Assembly: GCA_013368445.1 (NCBI GenBank)
Contig: JAACJO010000010.1
Coordinates: forward strand, 1,178,001 to 1,242,000
DNA length: 64,000 nucleotides
Direction of reading: 5' to 3'
Origin: Leucocoprinus leucothites
Taxonomy: Eukaryota > Basidiomycota > Agaricomycetes > Agaricales > Agaricaceae
A program made the position numbers and the translations under genes. This document shows, in pieces, positions 34,501-47,440 of the stretch (position 1 is the first letter of the stretch; the number at the start of each line of letters is the position of its first letter). The notes beneath the pieces were generated by a model, which was given only the letters and a program-made list of their open reading frames with translations, was not told the DNA's origin and did no database searches.

Positions 34501-36142
34501 TGCCATCACTCCCTTGTCGTATGTCAAGACGCATCCGCTTTTTCCACCATTTCAACTCATTTGATATTGCAGAACGAAGCTGGGCCCAAGGATTATACCG
34601 TTCTTCAAAGATATCGTGGCTGCGAGCGTTGTCATTTTGAAGGATGCTGATGATAGTAAGCGGTTTAGCTACGCCAGCGGCAATCATTGAGTCTAATTAA
34701 GATACGATCAGTTCTACTCGAGAAAGCAACTGGCGTTTTACATGGCTTACTCACATCTATCCCTGCTTTCTGGGGATCGGACGCTCTCACCCAAATGGTC
34801 AATTTATACATGGACCATTGCAAGGCCAACTCAGGTCACCCAAGAGCCGCCATGTCCTCATTGATGAAGTCGATAGCTAAGAAAGTGCCAACGAAGACGT
34901 TACTTCCTAACTTGATAGAGATTTGGCCTATAGCCGTGCCCAGTCAAAATCTCGTGAGATATTTTTCATAAATGCCGGGTAATCTATCTGACCAGGATCT
35001 AGGATCCATTGACTGCTTATTTCGAATTCCTGGCCAGGACGCTCCGTCATGCATCTCGAGCCTCTGTTCTTGAACAGACTCGGAGCCTGTCAAGCATCTT
35101 CCTTCAGGCTTTGGATATCGTCAAGGTGCCTGACTTGGCTCGAAGCGAGGTAATTCCCCCATTTTCTCAAGCTGATCGGTTAGTTGACCTGTGGTGCATC
35201 AGGCAGAAGCACAAGTTATATCAGCATTCAGGGAGTTTGTCGTCAAACTCAATGATTCTGCATTCCGCCCGGTATTCCGCCGACTTTATGATTGGGCATT
35301 CGTTCACGAAGCAGGTGCGTCAATGCCCCGAACATATCCTACGTCCTCTGATCTCGTGTTGACAGATGACTCTAGGAAGATTACGTTCTTCCATACCTTC
35401 TGTGGCCTTCTTGATTTCTTCAAGGTTTGTCTACTCCTTGTCCCTTGACTAATATATTTCGATATTCATTAACTTTGATTCTCATAGGCTCTTATGGTTC
35501 CATACACCTCGTTCCTACTCCAGACCTTTGATGCGCACCTCAAGGCACTAGCGGGACATTCGGATGAAGCATCAGCCCTGTGGATTTCTCTTATTTCTAC
35601 CCTAACCAAAACCTTAAGCTATGATGATGGGGGTATGTACAGCCACATCCTCTTTTTTTCCCGTCCAGTCCTGATAGACCTATGCACAGTGTTCTGGAGG
35701 GATGATAAGCTCAGACAGATCGTCACTCCCTTGATACAACAAGTTCCCCGGTGTACACTGATGCCAGCCGAAACAGAGGCCAAGCTACTTCTCCAGCAAT
35801 GTTTGGATGCTCTTGTGGAAGTTGCGTCGGACGATGCTCTCCTCAAGAGTATCAACCTCGACCTTTTGATGCACACTAGGTCAGAAAACTCCAGGGTTCG
35901 CCAGTTCGCTCTTGTTTGTTCAGAATCGCTATGGCGTGCGCACGGCGGAAAACTTCTTGGTGTGTCCTACGTTTTCCGAATTGTACCCAATCCCTCATTT
36001 CCTCCGTTTTCCAGGTTTTGTTGCTGAGACTGCCACTTTCATCGCGGAATGCGGTGAAGATGAAAATGACATAGTGGTTAAAGAGTCATTCCGATTAAAA
36101 GAAGCAGTGGAAAGTGTTGCGGGAAGGATAGATGGGTTATGA
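28573..36142 (+). CDS. UTP10: UTP10 / HEATR1-type U3 snoRNP component of the SSU processome
   Basis: A very long gene with many short introns, encoding roughly 2000 residues, similar to Utp10 and HEATR1. Exon 1 (28573 to about 28945) starts MSSLAAQLAQSASLNVALL and continues KRKPTESYLFTGREADQHDL and DSIYALGTNAFLKLC. This is the highly characteristic N-terminus of the family. The body is helical HEAT-like repeats, such as ALGYLIAKVLLSKLSG near 31010 and VLFMLSSENLDV near 34140. Near the end, TFFHTFCGLLDFFK (about 35390), LLQQCLDALVEVASDDALL and ENSRVRQFALVCSESLW (about 35890) belong to the C-terminal BP28CT-type region. The protein acts in the nucleolus, scaffolding the t-UTP/UtpA subcomplex that binds nascent pre-rRNA and links transcription to 18S processing. 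Exons 31238-31450 and 33290-33500 were not traced codon by codon. It ends 280 bases before the convergent kinase gene. Confidence 0.88.
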
Positions 36143-36421
36143 GTGCGCATGTAGTAGATAACAGTCATTACAGAATCCCCAAGAGAAAAGGTGTTTAAAA
36201 AAAATCTGAAGCACATCCAGAGTGTCATACGTTGAAGGTAAAAACAAATTAGATACTAATGACATCAAACCACAAAAAACCCGATATAAAGATATAATGA
36301 AGCAAAGATAACGAAGGGAAGACTGCTCAACTCAGAACACAGTATGAGGGGTATACAAACACAAATGTCATGCATGAATACAGGTTCAATGTCCATGATT
36401 CGGGCGCGAAGAAAAGATCTT

Positions 36422-39400
36422 TCATGGATCATGAGGACTTTGAATGGCTCGTTCGATGTTCATGCATTGCTGTAGGAGCTGTACGATTACTCCTCGGCCG
36501 CATACATTACTGACGAATGGGTCCTATTCACATCAGGCGTCAGCAACTACAGTCGCACCATATTCGGTAACTGGGGAAAGCCTCACCTTCAATAACTCCC
36601 CTGGGTTCTTCCTTACAGCAGCCGGATCAGAGCACGCACGCAAGAAGGAGCGGAACGCAGGTGACCATATCTCAGGTCGTGTGAGTGGCGGCCATCGACT
36701 TTGCACCTGTTTGGTGTCTGAGAACGGCGGCTCTGTCTCTGCCATTTCCCAAACTGTTGCACCCAATGACCAGACATCGACTTTGAGAGCGTCGTAGTTA
36801 GGGCTAAAGGGAGATCGTTTAAGAAAATGTCTAGCCAGTTGGATGAAAAACTTACTATCGCATCTCTGGAGCTTGCCAGAAGATAACACCGGCCGGATCC
36901 GACCTTAAAGAGGACTCGGCAGGTAGTTTTACGGCATTAGAAAAGTCAGCTGTGAGAGTCATGCGTCAGTCCGAGCCATGACAATGGAGTTGGTATACTT
37001 ACTGAGTTTCAAGATCCCGTGGCTGTTCAACAATAAGTTGTCCGATCGAACATCTCGATGTGCGATCCGATTTTCCTGCAAATACTGAAGTCCATGCAAA
37101 ACCTTATTGTTCCAATGTTAGCTGCCTCGTATACACCCCAACAATAAGTGAACTCACATCCTGAGCAAACCTTGCAATCATTCGATCCTGTATCATAAGT
37201 CCTTCCGGTACCAGCCCCACAATATCCGCCAGACTCCTTTCCATAAGTTCCATACGAACCCAAAGGGTATCTTCCGTTAAATCCACATAAAGAGCATCCA
37301 GTCCGAGTATATTCTCGTGCCATAGCCCCTTCATCAACTTCAGCTCTCTCTCTAGGTCAACTAGCTTCTGAGCTTCTGGCATTTGAACTGAGGAAGAGGG
37401 TGGTGTAATAGCAATTATTTTGACAGCAACAAGAGCTGGCGCGCCTTTCTTCATCTCTAAAGCATCGCGACTTTTGACGTTGGGGTGGAGGCGGAGCTTT
37501 CCAGCGTTGGTAGGATTAACGCGAGCAGCAAAGATTGAGCCAGATTCGCCTTCAGCGATCTCCTGCAGCTCGACATAATGGTCTCGAGGTTCAATTGCTT
37601 CATCAATGAACGGTGTTAGTGGGTTCACGACACCTGAAAGCCAGCCTGGATAGCGTTGTACTGGTGTCAAGGGCGTTCCTGGTAGGCTGGACGACGCTGC
37701 TGACGAAGTCGGAAGCGGTATTGACTCTGTTGATAGACTCGGGGGTGTAGGCTCACCGCTGACGATAATCAGGGGTCGCGCTGCAGTGGCATTAAAAGCT
37801 GCTGCTGCTATATTTCCTCTCAACGTATCCCATGTTCCTTCCTCGTCTTCCTCTTCCTCTCCATTCAACACCTGACCCTCAAACTCGTCATCGTCATCCT
37901 TCCCAAGATCCACAAATGAGTCGCTTGCATCCACATCCTCGCCCCGAGAAATAACCTTGATAACCCCAGATTCCTTCGGGGCATTACCAAACGTATCCCT
38001 TGGGGAAGGAGGCGGCTTTTGATTATAATCAGCCGCGGCAAAACTCGACCGAGAAGGCGATGGTGTGTTGGTATAATAGGAAGCAAGGTCCAGCTCTACT
38101 GCCCCAAGTCCTCCCCCCGAACCAGGATCGGTAACGGGTGTGGACTGATCCTGGGACTGCGCACTGCTCACAGTTGAATTGGTAGATGCGGAACCGGTAC
38201 TCTCGTCGCTGCCGAACTGTGAATTCATAGGTGATGGTGGCGCTCCAGACTGTCTTCTCGATCCCGAGCTGGAACCAGAATCCCGGTTGAGCTGGAAACC
38301 AACGCCCATAGGTGACATGGGTGGGTTCTCTACCAGAGAAGCGTCCTCGGTCACGGCTTGCATCGGGACTACGGATCTACGTGCACTGGACGACGATATC
38401 AGTTGCTGCTGCAATGAAGGAGTTTCCTTGCTAGGAGATGTCGGCGCTGGGAGTTTTGTGACGTATGCCCCCGCTCTCCGGACAACGGAGGCGTTACGAA
38501 TGATTTGCGGTGGTGTTGAGTAAGTGTAGCCAGTCACAGTGCTTGCACTGAGCGTTGAGGTACTGCTCCGACTTGAGTCTCTGTTAGATCTCCTCACACT
38601 GAGAAAATCATCATCATCCTCGTCTGCACCTTCACTGGATGAATATTTCCCTCCTGGAGGTATCAACAGTGTGCCATCAGGTCCAGGGCGTAAAGTGTCT
38701 CTCTGCCTTGAACGAGACAGGCCATCGGGTATTGTAGGGGAGAAGGACTCGGTTAATGCAGCCGAAAGGGGGGCTTCCTTGAAGTCATCCTTCTCCACAA
38801 AGTCCTCGAGTTCTTGTTTGAACTCTTTCCAAGAGGGCGAACTCGAGGTTGGGGGGGACGAAGTTGCTATTGAAGGCGGATAACGTGCTGTTGATGATGC
38901 TTCTGCCCAGCCCGACGGTGGCTGTGAAGAGCTCGCACTTGCTCCTGATTCTTCGTTGTCCGGGACAATGATTGGCGGGATTGGCCGAGGGACTGGGCCA
39001 GCAGGTTTGGCTTCAGTCGCCCTAAAACCAGACAAATTTTGAGAGCCTCCCCCATCCCCGCTCATCAAAGATGATGCAGACAGGACTAGGTTACTCCAAT
39101 CATCACTATCATTGCTTGCATGTAGCGATAACCGGGGCGGTTGCGAGAGACTCTGACTTGGCTGTCTTTGTAGCTGGGGAGTGGAGTGAGAAGAGGACTC
39201 TGTTGATGTGCTGCCCTGAGAAGAAGCCGTGGACTCCACGCTAGCCTGAGATCGATGAGAAGAGGGCGGTATTGGCAGTGAGAGCGTAAGCACATTTGAA
39301 GATGCCGTCACTGGGCCAGAAGTCACGCCTGTGGCTGTTGATGGCGGGGAATTCGACGTCTTGACGTCTTGATGTGCAATAGGGCCATTCACAATCCTCG

Positions 39401-40623
39401 ATGGAGTATAGGCGGGGGGAGGAGTGTTTGGATTGGCCACCTGAAATCTACGTGTTGGAGTACCAGGAACAGCCGGGAGTGTCGAAACTGCTGGAGGGGC
39501 ATTCGCATTGGCAGTTTGATAGCTCAAATGAGAGTCCGAGGACATCGTAGAGGAGGGAGTATGCGTAGACGGCGTAGTATTGAGCAGTGGAGGGGCATGA
39601 TGTCTGGAACTAGTGCTCGTACTGTTCGTCCTGATTGAGTGTAAGGAGGTCAAAGATGGTGAAGTTACCAAGGTAGGTATTGGTACATTGGTGGACGTGG
39701 GATGAGGCGATCGACCGTGCGCAGATGAACTAGAGAATTTACGCGAGAGAGAGGTGCTTCGTGGAGTGGGGTGGGTGAGTACAGGTGATGCATGGGGTTC
39801 ATTAGAAGAGGGAGTAGTTGAACGGTCGATAGGAGGAGTATGCGACTGGCTTGCGCCTGTCGAAGGTGGGTTGTAAGACGCCGGAGAGTCTGGGCGGCCC
39901 GTATAGATCTGCTGCATTCGCGAGTTAGCGGCTCGCTTTGCATTTATCATAGCAATTTCTTCCTCCGTGAAGCCCCTTTCTACGAGGGATTTAGCCCATG
40001 AGGGTGGTAATCCAGTTAGTCTATGAGTTAGTGTCAGTGGCACTATTTCACAAAATATACAATATCTCGTGTACGCACTCATCATCTACGTGTACATTAT
40101 GCTGAATAGCCTTGAGCACTTGACCCAAACGAGGGTAAGAATACACACGTACTTGAAAATTACTGGGCCAGGTAACTCCCGAGTCTCCCTGATCTTCTAC
40201 CCCTTGCCGCGTCAGTGGTGGTGGTGGTGGGACGTCTGTTTGTGTATCTTGTGAAGAAGATTTCGACCGTTTTCCGAATTTGAGAAAGTTAAGGCTCTTT
40301 TTCTTCTTCGGAGTCGCCTGATCAGTAGGTGTAACCGATAGCTGCGAAGCAGCGGAAGATACTAGCGACATTGTTGACTGGCTAGGTGCTAGCGACTGTC
40401 GGTGGGGGTACTGAGAAAGATAGTGGGGCGAAAGTGGTGATTGAGGAGGAATGGAGAGGGAATCTGGGGATAGGGAGGTCATTGACTTGTTCTGGAGGTA
40501 GTACGTGTCCTTTGGAGGAGGTGGTGGTGGCCTGTCCTTGCCATTAAGCTTGAACATCTTCAATGTCGAGAACCTGGACGACTTCGGGTGTGCGCTCGAC
40601 GACGCGCCGCCGGTGTTTGCCAT
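36422..40623 (-). CDS. CRIB-containing PAK/STE20-like kinase with variant DFG
   Basis: Exon 1 (40623 to about 40087) has a Pro/Ser-rich start and ends IQHNVHVDDE. After an intron it resumes LTGLPPSWAKSLVERGFTEE, a CRIB/p21-Rho-binding module that binds Cdc42 or Rac. A long Ser/Thr/Pro linker follows (about 600 residues). The kinase domain starts near 37590: a glycine loop (EGESGSIFAARV), VAVKIIAI with the ATP-anchoring Lys, LERELKLMKGL with the C-helix Glu, then across introns AHRDVRSDNLLLNSHG (catalytic Asp and Asn present, HRDxK changed to HRDVR). LKLTDFSNAVKLP follows, so DFG is DFS, and then FWQAPEM and DVWSLGATVWEMAETEPPF. The last exon gives DPFVSNVCGRGVIVQLL and stops at 36422; using the intron after ELLK is better than the read-through stop at 36533. 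It should act in Cdc42-dependent polarity. Confidence 0.85.
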
Positions 40624-43600
40624 GAAAAATAGCGAGAGGAAGGGAAGGTGTCTTGGCTATGTGAGTGAGAGTATCAGCATAAAAGAATTATGGGCGTAAT
40701 TTAAGGATTTTGGAGGATCTGTGGGATGTAGGAGAGGGAGAGACGACGACGTATGGCGTATGATGACAGGGTGTTGTTGATGTCGGTGATCCGAGCCAAT
40801 TGCTGTGCTGTCTATTCCTATTGACGGTTCAGCGACTGGGCAACTCGGCGTTCAATAATTAGTGTACCTGTCCGTTGTGTCCACCGGTGGCGAGAGGGGC
40901 GTGGTCGTCGTTGATGACGATGACCACTACAGTCGTAAACTTTGAGCAAGCGCCTTCCTTTTTGGGACATCCATGTTTTTGGAAAACAAAAAAAAAACAA
41001 AAAGCTCTCGAAACCATCGACATAGCTTGCAAGGCTGTGGGGAATGTGTGCTCTCATGCATTCACTGCCATCCTCTCTCACTCTCTCTTTGCCACTGCAG
41101 CTCAATCGAGATCAGGTCCAAATTCGTGTATGCTTTTACTCGCAGGCAGGCTAGCATGTGTCCTGAAATACCTCACCCCTAATCCATTTCGCATTACGAC
41201 CTATTCGGAAGGTGTATTAGAACGACCCTAGCTCTAGCCTAAAAAAAATTGTGACACTCAGCTTGCAACTTTCACATTTCACCAACACATCATGCATCCA
41301 CCATCTACCTCTTCATCTCCGTTCCGAGCCCATATCCGCCTCCACCGCCTCCTGTCACGAACTACCCAAATTTGGACCTTGGTAGCTTTACTGGAACAAA
41401 GCAACCAACAGCCCATAGCTTTTTTTGTCTTCGCCTCCATTCTGCCAACCTCATTTCGTGATAGCCCACCGCCTGGACTAATCTCGTATAAGCGGGAGCC
41501 TGCGACCCGTTTACTGGATATCGATTTTACTTTTCATCCCCGCTGAACTATGACGAATGAATTTATATTCCGTCGCTAACTGCCGGCCTCAATAACACTA
41601 TCGTTGGGCCCCGGCGCTTTTAGTAGCGGGACGATTGACTGGACATCTCCTTTAGTCCAGCTCCAGCCGCATTCCACGAACGCAGTCAAAGGCAAGATAC
41701 AGATGCCCTACTTCCTCAGGCTGGAGACTCATATCCTTACCAACTAAACTCTCCGGGGTTAGAATAAGAGTACAAAGACTTGGGTCGAGGCTCTTCAACT
41801 TCTTGCTCTTTCTCCAATGGTACATTGGTCATACCTTGGATATCTATCAATTACCTTGGCCCAATATGTTAACCACCAATTCTTTTACCTGCGAAAACTG
41901 AATCGGACAGTGCTCCACACAATAAAACTTCTGGCATTCAGTCCTGAATATCTAGGTTGCTCTACGAAACATGCGCCGTTTCGCGGCTCGTGTTCATATT
42001 CAATCCATGCCCGATGGTCTGCCGAGCGGTCATTGGTTAGAGAACCTTTCTCGAGCCTTCTCTTAACTACTACAGCCTGACCACGGCTTGATGCCTGATG
42101 CTTGATTTCATTTCGGACTCTTAACTTATGTCTACTTCCCATTCGACCATACCAATCTTCAACCCAAGTACCTCATTGACTTTCCGAAGCAAATAGCCAC
42201 TGATCCAACCTGTCTTCTGGGTTGCTTGTATGAATACCTACAGTGGGTAAGTCTTCTTTTGGCCACTTCTCGCGTCGATGCTGAACCCTTTGCGCGGTCT
42301 CACGACGGAGTTGCTAATTCAAAACATTTACGCCAGGTCTGTGGGTCTCGCAACGCCGATTCGGGACACCCCAAAGCCGCTTGGTTTAACTCACGAACCG
42401 CACCATCTTTCGAAATGGATATCTTTGGTTCGCCCGAGTCAATGTGTGTAGTTCGTATACGAAGCAACGCATAATCTACCCTACGACCACTTGAGAATGG
42501 AACATCCCCAACGCCTCAACCAGTCTTACACTTTGCACGACGCAGTTCCCCTGTAGCTTCTTCGCGTATATTATCAGTCGCACATTCCAGTTGTGACAAC
42601 AGCAAGGAATGATCCCACCGCGCTCGACATCGCCGTTCATTTGACCCTGATTGCACCCTTTGGTCAATCACGATCTATCACATATTACAGATCCCTTTAA
42701 GTACTCATTGGGTAATAATTAGTACAGGGGAAACGCCATACTCCTGGTTTCGACATGCGCTACGTACACATCCTGGCGGGCGTGAACAATACGCTCCATC
42801 GAACGTCGGAGTTGTGAATGAGTTGTGAATAGTTAGGAAATTGGGAGTTACGCAACGGGTTATTAATGTCTGAAATGGCTAGCTGCCTTGGGTCCCTGGA
42901 GCATTCGGATCTCGGGACGTACTACAGTCGCTCGACCACGAAGAAACCTGAATATATCACAAGGAGATCCCCTTCCTTTCAATAATTGCTCGTATGTGGA
43001 GCTTTGAAAATCGACATTGTAGTCGATATACGACCCAGGGTAGTGGGGCATGGACTCGATGAGCAATTATTTGAGCTCTAGTATCCTTCTTTGCATCAGT
43101 ATTGCACCTCTTCATTCGTTGTAAAGCGTCCAGAATCTTACAACATCGCAGATCAAGCCAAGCGGCAGGAGGCTTGTGCCACAGGGCTTTTGAGAAGTTT
43201 CAGGAGAAACAAGTCTATGGAACACTACGTGACCATCCAGATCTCCTTCTAGCTTGAGATAGCGGCGAACTTTCTTACCAAATGGCCAACCAACAGGATT
43301 TTCTAAACTCAAACACCACAGGATTTCTGTACAACCTGTTGGACATCAATAAGCTTATAAGCGCCGGTCGATCCCGCGCCAGTAAAGAGCATAGTCCTCA
43401 TACGATGACGTTTACTACTTATATACTAAATAGCATGGTAGTATGAAGATGATTCCCTCCTAATAGCATGAGTCTTTTGCCGGCCCTTCTTGTTCTTTTC
43501 AACGGATAGGTAAGTCAGCTCTGCGGCGAGCGATGCGTGGACCCGAAGGATACATTTGTTATATTCTCTGCAATGACGGTTCTGATCCAAAAGCAAGCAC

Positions 43601-46600
43601 GATACTGTTATTAGCATAATGAACGCGATCGTTGTCTTCGTCGATTCATTCCTTGAGTTTAAACTATAGAGCACAGTGCTGCACCTAGGCGCCCGTTTCT
43701 TTTTGATATGCGTCCTAGAGTTATGCATGCGGAGGTTGGGCAACCGCAAGGTACTAAGTGCTACCAGCAAATTTTGGAATCGCTGTCCGCTAAGAGAAAG
43801 GAAGCGGTCTAACGAGGACTTTTAGATCTGCTCGAGAGGCCACCATATATCTCGTCGAAGCTCGTATAACCTGTAAGGCACAAAAATGACCCATACACAG
43901 AGATCGGGAGAACAGGACGCTGACGTCTGCTTTCATGTGCTGGTCGATTGTGATGGCGATATTGATGGCGACTAACTGTGAGCATTGATATATAGACTGA
44001 ATCCCTGGCATTGGGAGGTTGTGGGCCCCAGAGGCAGCGGGTTCAGAAGTACCCCCAGTATCCGTGCAGTAAAATAATCCTAGTCACCAAACAATACGAG
44101 TTAGTATAGCGAGGTAGGGGCGAAGGTCGAAGCGCATGGGTTTGGGTGATTTGGGGCACTCAGAGGACCAAACGTTCAGCTACTACGCTGAATTATGTCT
44201 TACTTCGTTTCCTGTGATTCAATATATCCGAAGTCCCCCCTCACTTTCAATGTTCAGTAGGAAATTGAATTTGCAACCGAAAGCTGCAAGGAAAATAATT
44301 GACCAACAAATATTTGTAAGATCATCTGACAGTGAGGAGCCACTGAGTATACAAACCCTGAAGCTCACCGGTTTCAGGGGCCGACGAACGCTGGAATTAC
44401 CAGAAAACCTTTCCGCAGCAGTCGCACCAACTTGACGTTTAATAGTACATAAGCTGGTTGGTGCAAATGCCGTGACTATGATACCTTGCCTTAAAGCCTT
44501 TGAGAGCGTGCAGGTGGTCGAGTAATGCCATAGTGGCCTCTATAGATAGTTTGAAATCGCTGTAAATGTGCTATGTTTCAGGTCCCGTGGGAATGAGCAC
44601 AAATGCCCGGGGCTTGCCTTCTGAACGAATATGAATCAACCCAAGACGCATCAGTCGAAACTAGAACTGCAGTGTTCATCAACCCATTTGCCAAGCCCAC
44701 TCCCCCAATGAGATGGCTTCGCACACACTTTCTTATCGCAAACCCTCTTCTACATCCCGCCTTCCTCACCTGAGCCCATGGCGAAAGACGCTCGACCAAG
44801 AAACTCCTATAGGTTACACCTGGACTCCGCGTATGCGTGCGTCGGCCGTCAACCTAATTGCTCCACCCGAAATCTGATTCATGAGTGCAGGAGTTTGAAG
44901 AATCGTGGCTGAGTGGCTGACGGTCAACTTACTGAAGTGACCCTGAAGACGCAGGGTAGGTGGAGCTGCCACACAGCACCAGGCACTACTGTGTATGTAC
45001 CAAAAGGTGTGGTGACTGAATAGGCTGAGACACTGAGAAAGGTACCCGCACCCGCGACGAGGAGGTAGTTGACGACGGTTTTGACTTGTTGTGCGGCAGT
45101 GTGTGTTCGCTGGTATATATCTCCTCACAACTGGGACACAAGGAAGATATACCGCCTGTAATCTCTATTAGTATTGTGAGCGGGTTTCCCAAGGACCCTT
45201 ACCAAAGCCGACAGGTCGTCATCCTTGTACGGCGCACTACAGACTTGCCCATAGGCCAGATACGATTACAGATGAAGCTCGCTTCTCTTGGGTCTCTTGG
45301 TAGACCTGTTTACGAAAGAACCTCTCGGGATGTACCACGTTAGGTCAGCGTTCTACGTGTTAGTAATTAAGTTTGGGTGCAATTCCAAGACTTCATTTTA
45401 TCTTACAAAGTATATCTCGTGCCTCCAGCTCAGGGTGTTACGCCATTCTGTTGGGAGAGGGCAAGCTAGTCACAACACGACCTGGAAAGACGACTGATTG
45501 GCAATATCCGAGCCAGTTCTGATCCCAGTCTGGACCAAAGTAAAAGAATTGAAGTTAACCCGATTGATAGGTAATTCCTAGCAGAACGCCGATCACCATA
45601 CTTGGCTTTTCCTATGCCTGGCCAATGTTGCAGAGACAAAGAGGGCGGCGACCTAGTTTGCGTTCGTTTCATGCTCGTCAAACATGGGATACAAAACCTG
45701 CAAGCGATTTCGAAGGGCACGACTACCCCAACCATGGGTGAAGAGAACCAGGTGACCTCGATGGTAAACCTTTGAGATCAAGCTTAGAAGCCAGAACAAA
45801 CGGAAATGCGAAGCAACGAAGCAGTCTGCAGAGTCATGGGCTCCTGAAGGAGACGCTAGAACGAAAAGTGACAATGAAATAGGATCTCGCCTGAGGCGGG
45901 CCGCACTTTCCGCTTACCTCAGCGGCGCCTGAAATGTCCGCTCTTCGGAGACCCTCTTCCACACTTCAGCCTTTGATTCTTCTTTCCTCCGTCGCCGTTC
46001 GCAAAAAAACTCCGCGACAGGTAAATCCGGTCTTCTTCTCTTTAATACCTATATTTGATTCTCCTCTAACAGGTCACCATTCTCTTCTACTTTGAAACAC
46101 ATTCGTCATGTCTTTCTGCTTGGGAAATGAACTGAAGAGTCCGACTACATCTACACCTTTCTGGCTATATCATAGAAACTCAATTGAGCAAGTGGTGCCC
46201 TTCTTACACCTAACACGGGTGATCTTCTGTGTGTCACTGAAAGGGTGCCACCTCTGCGAGCACTATTATCATTTAGCCGCTGCAATGCGTCTTGGTTACT
46301 GGCAACGTTATACCTCACCAAACTGTTCTGTCACGCTTCACGAAACTGCGGACGTACCCTAGAGCTTTTTTGGGTCAAAGTCAATTGAAGATTCATTACC
46401 TCCGCTCTGCCGAAAGACTCAGCCAAGCGCGCGCGTGGCACGGGGAACTGAAATCTGGGATCTGCCACCAAGGGCCCTGAATTCGACGCTGGATCTCCAA
46501 ACAGGCAACAGTATCCGTACATGTGTTTGAATCCCCTTCGACTACTCTGCTGACCTGGCAAGAGGCAAGGCCGAATTTCAAGCTGTCGTGATTCCGAACG

Positions 46601-46941
46601 TGTCTAAATGCCCCGTGGCAAACTCCAATTGCGTTACGGGTTCGCCGTCATGGCCTGTCTTCCACTCCTTGGATTCTCCGTCCTATGATACATCTACACA
46701 TATACAAACATATGGACACAACCTTACGGGGCACACCGAGTTTTAATATCCGTGCTAGCGTGTTCTATAACCAGTTTGGTTAATGGGGAAACGGGCATCT
46801 ACCCACAGCAAGGTGTCTACGTCAGGAGCTTGAGGACGGAAATTCTTACTCGGCCACATCCTAATTTGAAAATGGCAACAGGAAGGGAAGGAAGGGAACG
46901 GAGAGAACGGGGATTACAACGATCGAATAAAGCGTCATAGG
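40624..46941. other. Gene-poor region of about 6.3 kb
   Basis: Only short open stretches of 60-120 codons on both strands, none with a family signature, start context or paired exons that I can defend. The first 600 bases must contain the kinase promoter. A 66-codon minus stretch at 43312-43112 reads like coding sequence (PVGWPFGKKVRRYLKLEGDL) but stands alone. I saw no transposase, reverse transcriptase, LTR or long inverted repeat. It may be old decayed sequence. Confidence 0.5.
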
Positions 46942-46949
46942 TATATAAA
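46942..46949 (+). promoter_or_regulatory. TATA box of the small Cys/His-rich gene 1
   Basis: TATATAAA lies 121 bases before the ATG at 47063. The second member of the family has TATAAA at a matching distance (133 bases), so both look like TATA-driven genes with leaders of roughly 90-100 bases. Confidence 0.55.
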
Positions 46950-47062
46950 GTGCAGCCGGGAACGGACCCTCATCCTTACACTAGGAGCGTCCCTCCGAAC
47001 AAGCTCATCGCCGTTCCCGACGACTTCTTCGTCGTACCTCCCACTCTGCACCAGGTTTCATC

Positions 47063-47377
47063 ATGAGCCCATCTAACACCACATCTTGTTCCTATGAACC
47101 TTTCAGCTGCTACTGCCCACATCAATCTGCGGACCATGCCCTCGTTCGTTGCGGACATCCCAATGACCGCCCGACGACCCATCCCTTGCATGTTGCCGAC
47201 GATGCCCTGCACCGAGTTTGGTGTACTGAATGCAAGAAGTGGTGTTTCAACCTGCGGAACGACTGTCCATTCTTCCAAGCTCCAAGCTTGAAACCCAGTG
47301 ACGGTGTGCGCGGTGTGAGGCAGGGTAGCACCTCGAGCTCTGGAAACCAGGACAGAACTGCCTGTGCCCGAATGTGA
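47063..47377 (+). CDS. Small Cys/His-rich protein 1 (putative zinc-binding, new family)
   Basis: 104 codons beginning MSPSNTTSCSYEPFSCYC. Ten Cys/His positions are shared with the paralogue at 50168: C16, C18, H20, H25, C30, H40, C54, C57, C61 and C68. Conserved blocks are FSCYC, DHxLxRCG, PNDRPxxHP, CxxCxKxCF and CxxFQxP. The CxxCxxxC and CxC groupings plus three His strongly suggest two metal sites, probably zinc, although disulphides cannot be excluded. There is no signal peptide, so a cytosolic or nuclear role is more likely. I know no named domain with this pattern. After residue 74 the two proteins diverge. In this one a Cys-rich stretch continues in another frame (47375-47440), so an intron or frameshift near the end is possible. 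Confidence 0.7.
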   Translation: MSPSNTTSCSYEPFSCYCPHQSADHALVRCGHPNDRPTTHPLHVADDALHRVWCTECKKWCFNLRNDCPFFQAPSLKPSDGVRGVRQGSTSSSGNQDRTACARM

Positions 47378-47440
47378 GCAGCCGACGTGCAAGTGGCCCA
47401 AGTGCAATCCTCGTGTATGTGACCTCTCGGACATTTCATT

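Noticed and set aside
36533..36600. Kinase stop codon at 36533 (read-through end VVADA)
   Set aside because: Using an intron after ELLK restores the usual kinase end DPFV... and a longer conserved-looking tail to 36422.
41885..42142. Peptide with NDRSADHRA resembling the PNDRPxxHP motif of the small Cys/His-rich proteins
   Set aside because: None of the surrounding Cys residues are present, so the likeness is chance.
43112..43312. 66-codon minus-strand stretch with coding-like composition
   Set aside because: No neighbouring exon could be joined and no family was recognised.
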